64,000 nt of DNA from Hydractinia symbiolongicarpus. Lineage: Eukaryota > Cnidaria > Hydrozoa > Anthoathecata > Hydractiniidae. The notes under the pieces were generated by a model. It did no database searches. It was given only the letters and a program-made list of their open reading frames with translations, and was not told the origin of the DNA. Positions 1 to 11,376 of the stretch are shown one piece after another; the first letter of the stretch is position 1, and each line of letters begins with the position of its first letter. The stretch covers positions 28,957,001 to 29,021,000 of the forward strand of contig NC_079885.1 of assembly GCF_029227915.1 (NCBI RefSeq), given 5' to 3'. Made by a program: the position numbers and the translations under genes.

Positions 1-574
1 GCGCGCGCTGAAGAAATAGAAACTTTTTTAAAAACTACATTTCATTGACTTTCTACCGGTGTCAATCCGCTTGACTTACAACGGTTGCGTCACATATTCG
101 TACCAACATGTATTTAGTGATTTTGTTCCGATATTACTAAGCTGTATCGCTTTTAACAGTAATACGATTGACTGTGGGACTTAATTGAAGTGATTCTGTT
201 CTGTGACCTTATAAATGTGATAAATGAGCCAATTGGACTCCAAGGAATAACATTCTTCTTAATTTGACATGATTGATGGAATTCAGCTATTAAACTCGGC
301 CCTATCGTAGCGCTTCACTTAAGATTTTTTATAAAATAAGTCCTTTTTTACTGTGGGACTAATCCAGGATTGACTGTGGGACTTAATTGAACTAATATTG
401 GACTTTGACTTCATAAATGTGATAAATGAGACAATTGGACACAAGGAATAACATTCTTCTTAATTTGACATGATTTCTGGAATTTACCAATATCGATGGG
501 CGCTGTGGTAGCGTTTTATAAAAAATTTTAGATAAATAAGTCATTTTGTACTGTGGAACCAATCCTAGCCGTTA
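1..574 (+). repeat. Full monomer plus half-monomer
   Basis: A full unit (1 to about 366) is followed by a half-unit (about 367-574). The half-unit lacks everything from the GCGC box to just before the octamer: CTAATCCA joins directly to GGATTGACTGTGGG at 361-377. The same full-plus-half arrangement recurs at 33636, 37211, 45506, 48710 and 50026, so the truncation happened once and then spread. The next unit boundary reads GCGGGCGCTG. Confidence 0.88.
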
Positions 575-847
575 GCGGGCGCTGAAGAAATAGAGACAGT
601 TTCAAATACTACATTTCATTGACTTTCTAACGGTATTAGTCCGTTTCAACTACAACGGTTGCGTCACATATTCGTACCAACATGTATTTAGTGATTCTTT
701 TCAGCCAACTGGAACCCAAGAAATGACATTCTTCTTAATTTGACATGATTGCCGCAACTCAGCGATTACTCTCGGCCCAATGGTAACGCTTCACTTAAAA
801 ATTTAGATAACATCAGATTTTTTACTGTGGGACCAATCCTAGCCTTT

Positions 848-857
848 AGCGCGCGCT
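848..857. other. GCGC box: 10-bp palindrome AGCGCGCGCT (example)
   Basis: This is a perfect palindrome with four CpG-rich alternating purine-pyrimidine steps inside an AT-rich repeat. It sits at the junction of almost every unit. Family variants are GCGCGCATTG, GCGCGGGCTG, TCGCGCGCTA, GCACGCGCTG, GCACGATG and GGGCGCGTCT. Alternating GC can adopt Z-form DNA or extrude a small cruciform. Whether it does so here is inference. Confidence 0.7.
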
Positions 858-1220
858 GAAGAAATAGAGACAGTTTCAAATACTACATTTCATTGACTTT
901 CTAACGGTATTAGTCCGTTTCAACTACAACGGTTGCGTCACATATTCGTACCAACATGTATTTAGTGATTTTTTTCCGATATTACTAAGTTGTATCACTT
1001 TTAACAGTAATGCGATTGACTGTGGGACTTAATTGAAGTAATTCTGCACTGTGACCTTATAAATGTGATAAATATAACAATTCGACCCAAGGAATAAAAT
1101 TCTTTTTAATTTGACATGATTGCTGGAATTTACCGATTTCGCTGGGCGCTGTGGTAGCGTTTTATTTAAAAGTTTAGATAAATAAGTAATTTTGTACTGT
1201 GGGACCAATCCTAGCCGTTA
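849..1220 (+). repeat. Reference monomer (372 bp, single octamer)
   Basis: This unit has no octamer expansion or truncation, so it serves as a map. The GCGC box is at 848-857. A stretch shared by nearly all full units, ACATTTCATTGACTTTC, is around 885-901. The TGCGTCAC core and TTCGTACCAACATG lie at 933-957, followed by a T-tract near 969-976. The single octamer site starts at 1019 and a TATAAAT motif at 1059. TTGACATGATT begins at 1111. The dyad region GCGCTGTGGTAGCG is at 1146-1159. An A/T-rich tail runs about 1161-1195, and ACTGTGGGACCAATCC follows at 1197-1212. Families of monomers differ by linked substitutions at these landmarks, which makes the HOR copies traceable. Confidence 0.93.
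931..968 (+). other. Conserved core with bZIP-like GTCAC motif (example)
   Basis: This is among the best conserved parts of the unit. It reads GGTTGCGTCAC, then ATATTCGTACCAACATG, then TATTTAGTGA. The centre varies by family: TTGCGTCAC (most units), TTACGTCAC (CRE-like ACGTCA), or TTGAGTCAC, which contains the AP-1 consensus TGAGTCA. In the variant CGTACGAAC the adjoining bases form the palindrome TTCGTACGAA. A protein-binding role is inferred from conservation only. Confidence 0.45.
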
Positions 1221-1390
1221 GCGCGCATTGAAGAAATAGAGACAGTTTTAAATACTACATTTCATTGACTTTCTAACGGTATCAGTCCGTTTCAACTACA
1301 ACGGTTACGTCACATATTCGTACCAACATGTATTTAGTGATTTTTTTCAGACATTACTAAGTTGTATTGCTTCTGACAGTGAAAGGATTG

Positions 1391-1422
1391 ACTGTGGGAC
1401 TGTGGGACTGTGGGACTGTGGG
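1391..1422 (+). repeat. (ACTGTGGG)4 octamer expansion, G-quadruplex motif
   Basis: Four tandem copies of ACTGTGGG give four GGG runs separated by the 5-nt loop ACTGT, which is a canonical intramolecular G-quadruplex pattern on the + strand. Equivalent four-copy tracts start at 2160, 3202, 3597, 3993, 5422, 7722, 8117, 11918, 15673, 16714, 17496, 17890, 19417, 19812, 21705, 23598, 23993 and 27794. Three-copy tracts occur in units 4865, 5648, 6431, 16938 and 18115. Two-copy tracts occur in units 8715, 10623, 12515, 20410, 22302, 24591, 26499 and 28391. The four-copy tract in unit 6036 has one GGG changed to GGA. Later expansions in units 33241, 35695 and 47195 are degenerate. Expanded tracts nearly always follow AAAGGATTG or a close variant. 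Folding in vivo is inference. Confidence 0.9.
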
Positions 1423-1989
1423 ACTTATATGAACTGATTTTTGATTGTGATCTTATAAATGTGATAAGTGAGACAATTGGACCCATGAAATAACATTCTT
1501 GTTACCTCGACATGATTGCTGTAATTTACCGATTTCACTGGGTGATGTGGTAGCGCTTCATTTAAAAATTTAGATAAATAAGTCATTTTTTACGGTTGGA
1601 CCAATCCTAGCCGTTAGCGCGCGCTGAAGAAAGAGAGACTGTTTTAAAAACTACATTTCATTGACTTTCTAACGGTGTCAATCCGCTTAAATTGCAATGG
1701 TTGCGTCACGTATTCGTACCAACATGTATTTAGTGATTTTTTTTCGATGTTACTAAGTTGTACTGCTTTTGACAGTGAAACAATTGACTGTGGGACTTAA
1801 TTGAAGTAAGTCTTGACTGTGACCTTATAAATGTGATAAGTGAGCCAACTGGAACCCAAGAAATGACATTCTTCTTAATTTGACATGATTGCTGGAATTT
1901 ACCGATTTCGCTGGGCGCTGTGGTAGCGTTTTATTTAAAAGTTTAGATAAATAAGTAATTTTGTACTGTAGGACCAATCCTAGCCGTTA

Positions 1990-3822
1990 ACGCGCATTGA
2001 AGAATTAGAGACAGTTTTAAATACTACATTTCATTGACTTTCTAACGGTATCAGTCCGTTTCAACTACAACGGTTACGTCACATATTCGTACCAACATGT
2101 ATTTAGTGATTTTTTTCAGATATTACTAAGTTGTATTGCTTCTGACAGTGAAAGGATTGACTGTGGGACTGTGGGACTGTGGGACTGTGGGACTTAATTG
2201 AACTGATTTTTGACTGTGATCTTATAAGTGTGATAAGTGAGACAATTGGACCCAAGAAATAACATTCTTCTTACCTTGACATGATTGCTGGAATTTACCG
2301 ATTTCACTGGGCGCTGTGGTAGCGCTTCATTTAAAAATTTAGAAAAATAAGTCATTTTTTACGGTTGGACCAATCCTAGCCATTAGCGCGCGCTGAAGAA
2401 ATAGAGACAGTTTCAAAAACTACATTTCATTGATTTTCTAACGGTGTCAATCCGCTTAACTTACAACGGTTGCGTCACGTATTCGTAGCAACATGTATTT
2501 AGTGATTCTTTTCAGCCAACTGGAACCCAAGAAATGACATTCTTCTTAATTTGACATGATTGCCACAACTCAGCGATTACACTCGGCCCAATGGTAACGC
2601 TTCACTTAAAAATTTAGATAACATCAGATTTTTTACTGTGGGACCAATCCTAGCCGTTAGCGCGCGCTGAAGAAATAGAGACAGTTTCAAATACTACATT
2701 TCATTGACTTTCTAACGGTATTAGTCCGTTTCAACTACAACGGTTGCGTCACATATTCGTACCAACATGTATTTAGTGATTTTTTTCCGATATTACTAAG
2801 TTGTATCACTTTTAACAGTAATGCGATTGACTGTGGGACTTAATTGAAGTGATTCTGGACTGTGACCTTATAAATGTGATAAATGAAACAATTGGACCCA
2901 AGGAATAAAATTCTTTTTAATTTGACATGATTGCTGGAATTTACCGATTTCGATGGGCGCTGAGGTAGCGTTTTATTTAAAAGTTTAGATAAATAAGTAA
3001 TTTTGTACTGTGGGACCAATCCTAGCCGTTAGCGCGCATTGAAGAAATAGAGACAGTTTTAAATACTACATTTCATTGACTTTCTAACGGTATCAGTCCG
3101 TTTCAACTGCAACGGTTACGTCACATATTCGTACCAACATGTATTTAGTGATTTTTTTCAGACATTACTAAGTTGTATTGCTTCTGACAGTGAAAGGATT
3201 GACTGTGGGACTGTGGGACTGTGGGACTGTGGGACTTAATTGAACTGATTTTTGACTGTGATCTTATAAATGTGATAAGTGAGACAATTGGACCCAAGAA
3301 ATAACATTCTTCTTACCTTGACATGATTGCTGGAATTTACCAATTTCACTGGGCGCTGTGGTAGCGCTTCATTTGAAAACTTAGATAATTAAGTCTTTTT
3401 CACGGTGGGACCAATCCTAGCCGTTAGCGCGCGCTGAAGAAAGGGAGACAGTTTTAAAAACTACATTTCATCGACTTTTTAACGGTATCATGCCGTTTCA
3501 ATTACAACGGTTGCGTCACATATTCGTACGAACATGTATTTAGCGATGTTTTTCTGACTTTACTAGGTTGCATCGTTTTTAACAGTGAAAGGATTGACTG
3601 TGGGACTGTGGGACTGTGGGACTGTGGGACTTATATGAACTGATTTATGATTGTGACCTTATAAATGTGATAAATGAAACAATTGGACCCAAGGAATAAA
3701 ATTCTTTTTAATTTGACATGATTGCTGGAATTTACCGATTTCGCTGGGCGCTGTGGTAGCGTTTTATTTAAAAGTTTAGATAAATAAGTAATTTTGTACT
3801 GTGGGACCAATCCTAGCCGTTA
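1990..3822 (+). repeat. Five-unit HOR, copy 1 (1833 bp)
   Basis: Units start at 1990, 2386, 2660, 3032 and 3427, with lengths 396, 274, 372, 395 and 396. Four of the five are recognisable by diagnostic features: ACGCGCATTG at the start of the first, the 274-bp deletion unit with CGTAGCAACATG, GCGCATTG with CAACTGCAACGG, and CGTACGAACATG with TTATATGAAC. Copy 2 follows directly. Octamer tracts in three of the units have four copies. Confidence 0.92.
2311..2325. other. Dyad GCGCT-GTGGT-AGCGC (example)
   Basis: A perfect 5-bp stem flanks a 5-nt loop, with further G-T pairs possible outside it. Many units keep it intact. Others read GCGCT...AGCGTTTT, which weakens the stem, or GGCCCAATGGTAGCGC, which has no stem. 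It lies about 60-65 bp before the unit end. Confidence 0.6.
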
Positions 3823-5647
3823 ACGCGCATTGAAGAAATTGATACAGTTTTAAATACTACATTTCATTGACTTTCTAACGGTATCAGTCCGTTTCAACTA
3901 CAACGGTTACGTCACATATTCGTACCAACATGTATTTAGTGATTTTTTTCAGATATTACTAAGTTGTATTGCTTCTGACAGTGAAAGGATTGACTGTGGG
4001 ACTGTGGGACTGTGGGACTGTGGGACTTAATTGAACTGATTTTTGACTGTGATCTTATAAGTGTGATAAGTGAGACAATTGGACCCAAGAAATAACATTC
4101 TTCTTACCTTGACATGATTGCTGGAATTTACCGATTTCACTGGGCGCTGTGGTAGCGCTTCATTTAAAAATTTAGAAAAATAAGTCATTTTTTACGGTTG
4201 GACCAATCCTAGCCATTAGCGCGCGCTGAAGAAATAGAGACAGTTTCAAAAACTACATTTCATTGATTTTCTAACGGTGTCAATCCGCTTAACTTACAAC
4301 GGTTGCGTCACGTATTCGTAGCAACATGTATTTAGTGATTCTTTTCAGCCAACTGGAACCCAAGAAATGACATTCTTCTTAATTTGACATGATTGCCACA
4401 ACTCAGCGATTACACTCGGCCCAATGGTAACGCTTCACTTAAAAATTTAGATAACATCAGATTTTTTACTGTGGGACCAATCCTAGCCGTTAGCGCGCGC
4501 TGAAGAAATAGAGACAGTTTCAAATACTACATTTCATTGACTTTCTAACGGTATTAGTCCGTTTCAACTACAACGGTTGCGTCACATATTCGTACCAACA
4601 TGTATTTAGTGATTTTTTTCCGATATTACTAAGTTGTATCACTTTTAACAGTAATGCGATTGACTGTGGGACTTAATTGAAGTGATTCTGGACTGTGACC
4701 TTATAAATGTGATAAATGAAACAATTGGACCCAAGGAATAAAATTCTTTTTAATTTGACATGATTGCTGGAATTTACCGATTTCGCTGGGCGCTGGGGTA
4801 GCGTTTTATTTAAAAGTTTAGATAAATAAGTAATTTTGTACTGTGGGACCAATCCTAGCCGTTAGCGCGCATTGAAGAAATAGAGACAGTTTTAAATACT
4901 ACATTTCATTGACTTTCTAACGGTATCAGTCCGTTTCAACTGCAACGGTTACGTCACATATTCGTACCAACATGTATTTAGTGATTTTTTTCAGACATTA
5001 CTAAGTTGTATTGCTTCTGACAGTGAAAGGATTGACTGTGGGACTGTGGGACTGTGGGACTTAATTGAACTGATTTTTGACTGTGATCTTATAAATGTGA
5101 TAAGTGAGACAATTGGACCCAAGAAATAACATTCTTCTTACCTTGACATGATTGCTGGAATTTACCGATTTCACTGGGCGCTGTGGTAGCGCTTCATTTG
5201 AAAACTTAGATAATTAAGTCTTTTTCACGGTGGGACCAATCCTAGCCGTTAGCGCGCGCTGAAGAAAGGGAGACAGTTTTAAAAACTACATTTCATCGAC
5301 TTTTTAACGGTATCATGCCGTTTCAATTACAACGGTTGCGTCACATATTCGTACGAACATGTATTTAGCGATGTTTTTCTGACTTTACTAGGTTGCATCG
5401 TTTTTAACAGTGAAAGGATTGACTGTGGGACTGTGGGACTGTGGGACTGTGGGACTTATATGAACTGATTTATGATTGTGACCTTATAAATGTGATAAAT
5501 GAAACAATTGGACCCAAGGAATAAAATTCTTTTTAATTTGACATGATTGCTGGAATTTACCGATTTCGCTGGGCGCTGTGGTAGCGTTTTATTTAAAAGT
5601 TTAGATAAATAAGTAATTTTGTACTGTGGGACCAATCCTAGCCGTTA
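3823..5647 (+). repeat. Five-unit HOR, copy 2 (1825 bp)
   Basis: Units start at 3823, 4219, 4493, 4865 and 5252. The copy is 8 bp shorter than copy 1 because unit 4865 has three octamers where unit 3032 has four. This shows octamer number changing after the HOR duplicated. The third unit reads CGCTGGGGTAGCG, a marker shared with the distant copy at 16173 but not with copy 1. Confidence 0.92.
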
Positions 5648-7179
5648 ACGCGCATTGAAGAAATTGAGACAGTTTTAAATACTACATTTCATTGACTTTC
5701 TAACGGTATCAGTCCGTTTCAACTACAACGGTTACGTCACATATTCGTACCAACATGTATTTAGTGATTTTTTTCAGATATTACTAAGTTGTATTGCTTC
5801 TGACAGTGAAAGGATTGACTGTGGGACTGTGGGACTGTGGGACTTAATTGAACTGATTTTTGACTGTGATCTTATAAATGTGATAAGTGAGACAATTGGA
5901 CCCAAGAAATAACATTCTTCTTACCTTGACATGATTGCTGGAATTTACCGATTTCACTGGGCGCTGTGGTAGCGCTTCATTTAAAAATTTAGATAAATCA
6001 GTCATTTTTTACGGTTGGACCAATCCTAGCCATTAGCGCGCGCTGAAGAAATAGAGACAGTTTCAAAAACTACATTTCATTGATTTTCTAACGGTGTCAA
6101 TCCGCTTAACTTACAACGGTTGCGTCACGTATTCGTACCAACATGTATTTAGTGATTCTTTTCAGACATTACTAAGTTGTATTGCTTCTGACAGTGAAAG
6201 AATTGACTGTGGGACTGTGGAACTGTGGGACTGTGGGACTTAATTGAACTGATTTTTGACTGTGATCTTATAAATGTGATAAGTGAGACAATTGGACCCA
6301 AGAAATAACATTCTTCTTACCTTGACATGATTGCTGGAATTTACCGATTTCACTGGGCGCTGTGGTAGCGCTTCATTTGAAAACTTAGATGAATAAGTCT
6401 TTTTCACGGTGGGACCAATCCTAGCTGTTAGCGCGCGCTGAAGAAAGAAAGACAGTTTTAAAAACTACATTTCATCGACTTTTTAACGGTATCATTCCGT
6501 TTCAATTACAACGGTTGCGTCACATATTCGTACGAACATGTGTTTAGCGATATTTTTCTGACTTTACTAGGTTGCATCGTTTTTAACAGTGAAAGGATTG
6601 ACTGTGGGACTGTGGGACTGTGGGACTTATATGAACTGATTTTTGACTGTGATCTTATAAATGTGATAAGTGAGACAATTGGACCCATGAAATAACATTC
6701 TTCTTACCTTGACATGATTGCTGAAATTTACCGATTTCACTGGGCGCTTCATTTAAAAATTTAGGTAAATAAGTCATTTTTTACGGTTGGACCAATCCTA
6801 GCCGTTAGCGCGCGCTGAAGAAAGAGAGACTGTTTTAAAAACTACATTTCATTGACTTTCTAACGGTGTCAATCCGCTTAAGTTGCAATGGTTGCGTCAC
6901 GTATTCGTACTAACATGTATTTAGTGATTTTTTTCCGATATTACTAAGTTTTACTGCTTTTGACTGTAAAACAATTGACTGTGGGACTTAATTGAAGTGA
7001 GTCTGGACTGTGACCTTATAAATGTGATAAGTGAGCCAACTGGAACCCAAGAAATGACATTCTTCTTAATTTGACATGATTGCCGCAACTCAGCGATTAC
7101 ACTCGGCCCAATGGTAACGCTTCACGTAAAAATTTAGATAACATAAGATTTTTTACTGTGGGACCAATCCTAGCCGTTA
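5648..7179 (+). repeat. Four-unit segment, paralog of 17326-18874
   Basis: Units start at 5648, 6036, 6431 and 6808. They align one to one with 17326, 17722, 18115 and 18503. Differences include three versus four octamers in the first unit, a GGG-to-GGA change in the octamer tract of 6036, and an 11-bp deletion in 6431. Unit 6808 carries TAAGTTTTACTGC, which is also present in 18503. Confidence 0.88.
6741..6750 (+). other. Dyad lost by an 11-bp deletion between GCGC repeats
   Basis: Here the unit reads TGGGCGCTTCATT, where the paralog in unit 18115 reads TGGGCGCTGTGGTAGCGC and then TTCATT. One GCGC and the 7 bp between the two GCGC stem halves are missing, so the hairpin is gone. The unit is 377 bp against 388 in its paralog. 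Confidence 0.85.
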
Positions 7180-9468
7180 GCGCGCGCTGAAGAAATAGAG
7201 ACAGTTTCAAATACTACATTTCATTGACTTTCTAACGGTATTAGTCCGTTTCAACTACAACGGTTGCGTCACATATTCGTACCAACATGTATTTAGTGAT
7301 TTTTTTCCGATATTACTAAGTTGTATCACTTTTAACAGTAATACGATTGACTGTGGGACTTAATTGAAGTGACTCTGGACTGTAACCTTATAAATGTGAT
7401 AAATGAAACAATTGGACCCAAGGAATAAAATTCTTTTTAATTTGACATGATTGCTGGAATTTACCGATTTCGCTGGGCGCTGTGGTAGCGTTTTATTTAA
7501 AAGTTTAGATAAATAATTAATTTTGTACTGTGGGACCCATCCTAGCCGTTAGCGCGCATTGAAGAAATAGAGACAGTTTTAAATACTACATTTCATTGAC
7601 TTTCTAACGGTATCAGTCCGTTTCAACTACAACGGTTACGTCACATATTCGTACCAACATGTATTTAGTGAATTTTTTCAGATATTACTAAGTTGTATTG
7701 CTTCTGATAGTGAAAGCATTGACTGTGGGACTGTGGGACTGTGGGACTGTGGGACTTAATTGAACTGATTTTTGACTGTGATCTTATAAATGTGATAAGT
7801 GAGACAATTGGACCCAAGAAATAACATTCTTCTTACCTTGACATGATTGCTGGAATTTACCGATTTTACTGGGCGCTGTGGTAGCGCTTCATTTGAAAAC
7901 TTAGATGAATAAGTCTTTTTCACGGTGGGACCAATCCTAGCCGTTAGCGCGCGCTGAAGAAAGAGAGACAGTTTTAAAAACTACATTTCATCGACTTTTT
8001 AACGGTATCATTCCGTTTCAATTACAACGGTTGCGTCACATATTCGTACGAACATGTATTTAGCGATATTTTTCTGACTTTACTAGGTTGCATCGTTTTT
8101 AACAGTGAAAGGATTGACTGTGGGACTGTGGGACTGTGGGACTGTGGGACTTATATGAACTGATTTGTGACTGTGATCTTATAAATGTGATAAGTGAGAC
8201 AATTGGACCCATGAAATCACATTCTTCTTACCTTGACATGATTGCTGGAATTTACCGATTTCACTGGGCGCTGTGGTAGCGCTTCATTTAAAAATTTAGA
8301 TAAATAAGTCATTTTTTACGGTTGGACCAATCCTAGCCGTTAGCGCGCGCTGAAGAAAGAGAGACTGCTTTAAAAACTACATTTCATTGACTTTTTAACG
8401 GTGTCAATCCGCTTAAGTTGCAATGGTTGCGTCACGTCTTTGTACCAACATGTATTTAGTGATTTTTTCTCGATGTTACTAAGTTGTACTGCTTTTGACA
8501 GTGAAACAATTGACTGTGGGACTTAATTGAAGTGAGTCTGGACTGTGACCTTATAAATGTGATAAGTGAGCCAACTGGAACCCAGGAAATGACATTCTTC
8601 TTAATTTGACATGATTGCCGCAACTCAGCGATTACACTCGGCCCAATGGTAACGCTTCACCTAAATATTTAGATAACATAAGATTTTTTACTGTGGGACC
8701 AATCCTAACCGTTAGCGCGCGCTGAAGAAATAGAGACAGTTTCAAATACTACATTTCATTGACTTTCTAACGGTATTAGTCCGTTTCAACTACAACGGTT
8801 GCGTCACATATTCGTACAAACATGTATTTAGTGATTTTTTTCAGATATTACTAAGTTGTATTGCTTCTGACAGTGAAAGGATTGACTGTTGGACTGTGGG
8901 ACTTAATTGAACTGATTTTTGACTGTGATCTTATAAATGTGATAAGTGAGACAATTGGACCCAAGAAATAAAATTCTTCTTACCTTGACATGATTGCTGG
9001 AATTTACCGATTTCACTAGGCGCTGTGGTAGCGCTTCATTTAAAAATTTAGATAAATAAGTCATTTTTTACGGTTGGACCAATCCTAGCCATTAGCGCGC
9101 GCTGAAGAAAGAAAGACCGTTTCAAAAACTACATTTCATTGACTTTCTAACGGTGTCAATCCGCTTAACTTACAACAGTTGCGTCACGTATTCGTACCAA
9201 CATGTATTTAGTGATTCTTTTCCGATATTACTAACTTGTATTGCTTTTGACAGTGAAACGATTGCCTGTGGGACTTAATTGAAGTGATTCTGGACTGTGA
9301 CCTTATGAATGTGATAGATGAGCCAATTGGATTCCAAGGAATAACATTCTTTTTAATTTGACATGATTGCTGCAATTCAGCGATTACACTCGGCCCAATG
9401 GAAGCGCTTCACTTAAAAATTTAGATAAAATAAGTCATTTTTTACCGTCGGACCAATCCTAGCCGTTA
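7180..9468 (+). repeat. Block B copy 1, first half
   Basis: Units start at 7180, 7552, 7947, 8343, 8715 and 9095. They align with 18875-21163 (offset 11,695) and with 23056-25344 (offset 15,876) without net length change. Markers are GTGACTCTGGACTGTAACC in 7180, TGATAGTGAAAGCATTG in 7552, GTCTTTGTACC in 8343, and CCTAACCG just before 8715. Octamers are four-copy in 7552 and 7947 and two-copy in 8715. Confidence 0.9.
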
Positions 9469-11376
9469 GCGCGGGCTGAAGAAATAGAGACAGTTTAAAA
9501 AACTACATTTCATTGACTTTCTAACGGTGTCAATCCGCTTAACTTACAACAGTTGCGTAACGTATTCGTACCAACATGTATTTAGTGATTCTTTTCCGAT
9601 ATTACTAAGTTGTATTGCTTTTGACAGTGAAACGATTGACTGTGCGTCTTAATTGAAGTGATTCTGTACTGTGACCTTATAAATGTAATAAATGAGCCAA
9701 TTGGACCCAAGAAATAGCATTCTTCTTACCTTGACATGATTTCTGGAATTTACCGATTTCACTGGGCGCTGTGGTAGCGCTTCATTTGAAAACTTAGATG
9801 AATAAGTCTTTTTCACGGTAGGACCAATCCTAGCCGTTAGCGCGCGCTGAAGAAAGAGAGACAGTTTTAAAAACTACATTTCATCGACTTTTTAAAGGTA
9901 TCATTCCGTTTCAATCACAACGGTTGCGTCACATATTCGTACGAACATGTATTTAGCGATATTTTTCTGACTTTACTAGGTTGCATCGTTTTTAACAGTG
10001 AAAGGATTGACTGTGGGACTGTGGGACTGTGGGACTGTGGGACTGTGGGACTGTGGGACTTATATGAACTGATTTTTGACTGTGATCTTATAAATGTGAT
10101 AAGTGAGACAATTGGACCCAAGAAATAACATTCTTCTTACCTTGACATGATTGCTGGAATTTACCGATTTCACTGGGCGCTGTGGTAGCGCTTCATTTAA
10201 AAATTTAGATAACATAAGATTTTTTACTGTGGGACCAATCCTAGCCGTTAGCGCGCGCTGAAGAAATAGAGACAGTTTCAAATACTACATTTCATTGACT
10301 TTCTAACGGTATTAGTCCGTTTCACCTACCACGGTTGCGTCACATATTCGTACCAACATGTATTTAGTGATTTTTTTCCGATATTACTAAGTTGTATAAC
10401 TTTTAACAGTAATACGATTGACTGTGGGACTTAATTGAAGTGATTGTGGACTGTGACCTTATAAATGTGATAAATGAAACAATTGGACCCAAGGAATAAA
10501 ATTCTTCTTAATTTGACATGATTGCCGGAATTTACCGATTTCGCTGGGCGCTGTGGTAGCGTTTTATTTAAAAGTTTAGATAAATAAGTAGTTTTGTACT
10601 GTGGGACCAATCCTAGCCGTTAGCGCGCATTGAAGAAATAGAGACAGTTTTAAATACTACATTTCATTGACTTTCTAACGGTATCAGTCCGTTTCAACTA
10701 CAACGGTTACGTCACATGCTCGTACCAACATGTATTTAATGATTTTTTTCAGATATTACTAAGTTGTATTGCTTCTGACAGTAAAAGGATTGACTGTGGG
10801 ACTGTGGGACTTAATTGAACTGATTTTTGACTGTGATCTTATAAATGTGATAAGTGAGACAATTGGACCCAAGAAATAACATTCTTCTTACCTTGACATG
10901 ATTGCTGGAATTTACCAATTTCACTGGGCGCTGTGGTAGCGCTTCATTTAAAAATTTAGATAAATAAGTCATTTTTTACGGTTGGACCAATCCTAGCCAT
11001 TAGCGCGCGCTGAAGAAAGAGAGACAGTTTCAAAAACTACATTTCATTGACTTTCTAACGGTGTCAATCCGCTTAACTTACAACGGTTGCGTCACGTATT
11101 CGTACCAACATGTATTTAGTGATTTTTTTCCGATAATACTAAGTTGTATTGCTTTTGACAGTGAATCGATTGCCTGTGGGACTTAATTGAAGTGATTCTG
11201 GACTGTGACCTTATGAATGTGATAGATGAGCCAATTGGATTCCAAGGAATAACATTCTTTTTAATTTGACATGATTGCTGCAATTCAGCGATTACACTCG
11301 GCCCAATGGAAGCGCTTCACTTAAAAATTTAGATAAAATAAGTCATTTTTTACCGTCGGACCAATCCTAGCCGTTA
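9469..11376 (+). repeat. 1.9-kb five-unit HOR, copy 1 (1908 bp)
   Basis: Units start at 9469, 9840, 10251, 10623 and 11003. The first is the GCGGGCTG family with GCGTAACG, the second holds the six-copy octamer, and 10251 carries CACCTACCACGG. The next HOR copy starts at 11377 and is 16 bp shorter in the octamer tract (four copies instead of six). Confidence 0.9.
10010..10057 (+). repeat. (ACTGTGGG)6, longest perfect octamer tract
   Basis: Six perfect copies make the host unit (9840-10250) 411 bp, the longest in the window. Six GGG runs allow several alternative quadruplex registers. The paralogous unit at 25716 also has six copies, whereas the paralog at 21535 has four. Confidence 0.9.

Larger units (their letters stand above)
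575..1989 (+). repeat. Left-edge partial five-unit HOR
   Basis: Unit starts are 575, 849, 1221 and 1617. Unit 575-848 is 274 bp because about 99 bp are missing: CTTTTCAG joins CCAACTGGAACCC near 704, skipping the octamer and TATAAAT region. The order (274-bp unit, plain unit, octamer-expanded unit) matches the HOR that begins at 1990. The 1617 unit is of the plain GCAATGGTTGCG family. This looks like an older, partly rearranged copy of that HOR. Confidence 0.8.

Noticed and set aside
941-957. CENP-B box-like string TTCGTACCAACATG
   Set aside because: It shares TTCG and the following spaced A with the CENP-B box core, but the CGGG part is absent in every family checked. It is not a CENP-B box.
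1053-1075. TATAAAT in every monomer, and CTATATAAAATAAG in the right part, as promoters
   Set aside because: TATA-like strings are expected in AT-rich repeats. There is no initiator or coding sequence nearby, so a promoter call is not supported.
1019-1205. The monomer as an old duplication of a ~186-bp unit, because ACTGTGGGA occurs twice, 177-178 bp apart
   Set aside because: Beyond that 9-mer I could not align the two halves in any convincing way, so internal duplication is not supported by eye.
1391-1422. The ACTGTGGG tracts as a CRISPR array or a simple microsatellite locus
   Set aside because: There are no spacers, so it is not CRISPR. It is an internal expansion of a monomer position, not a separate locus.
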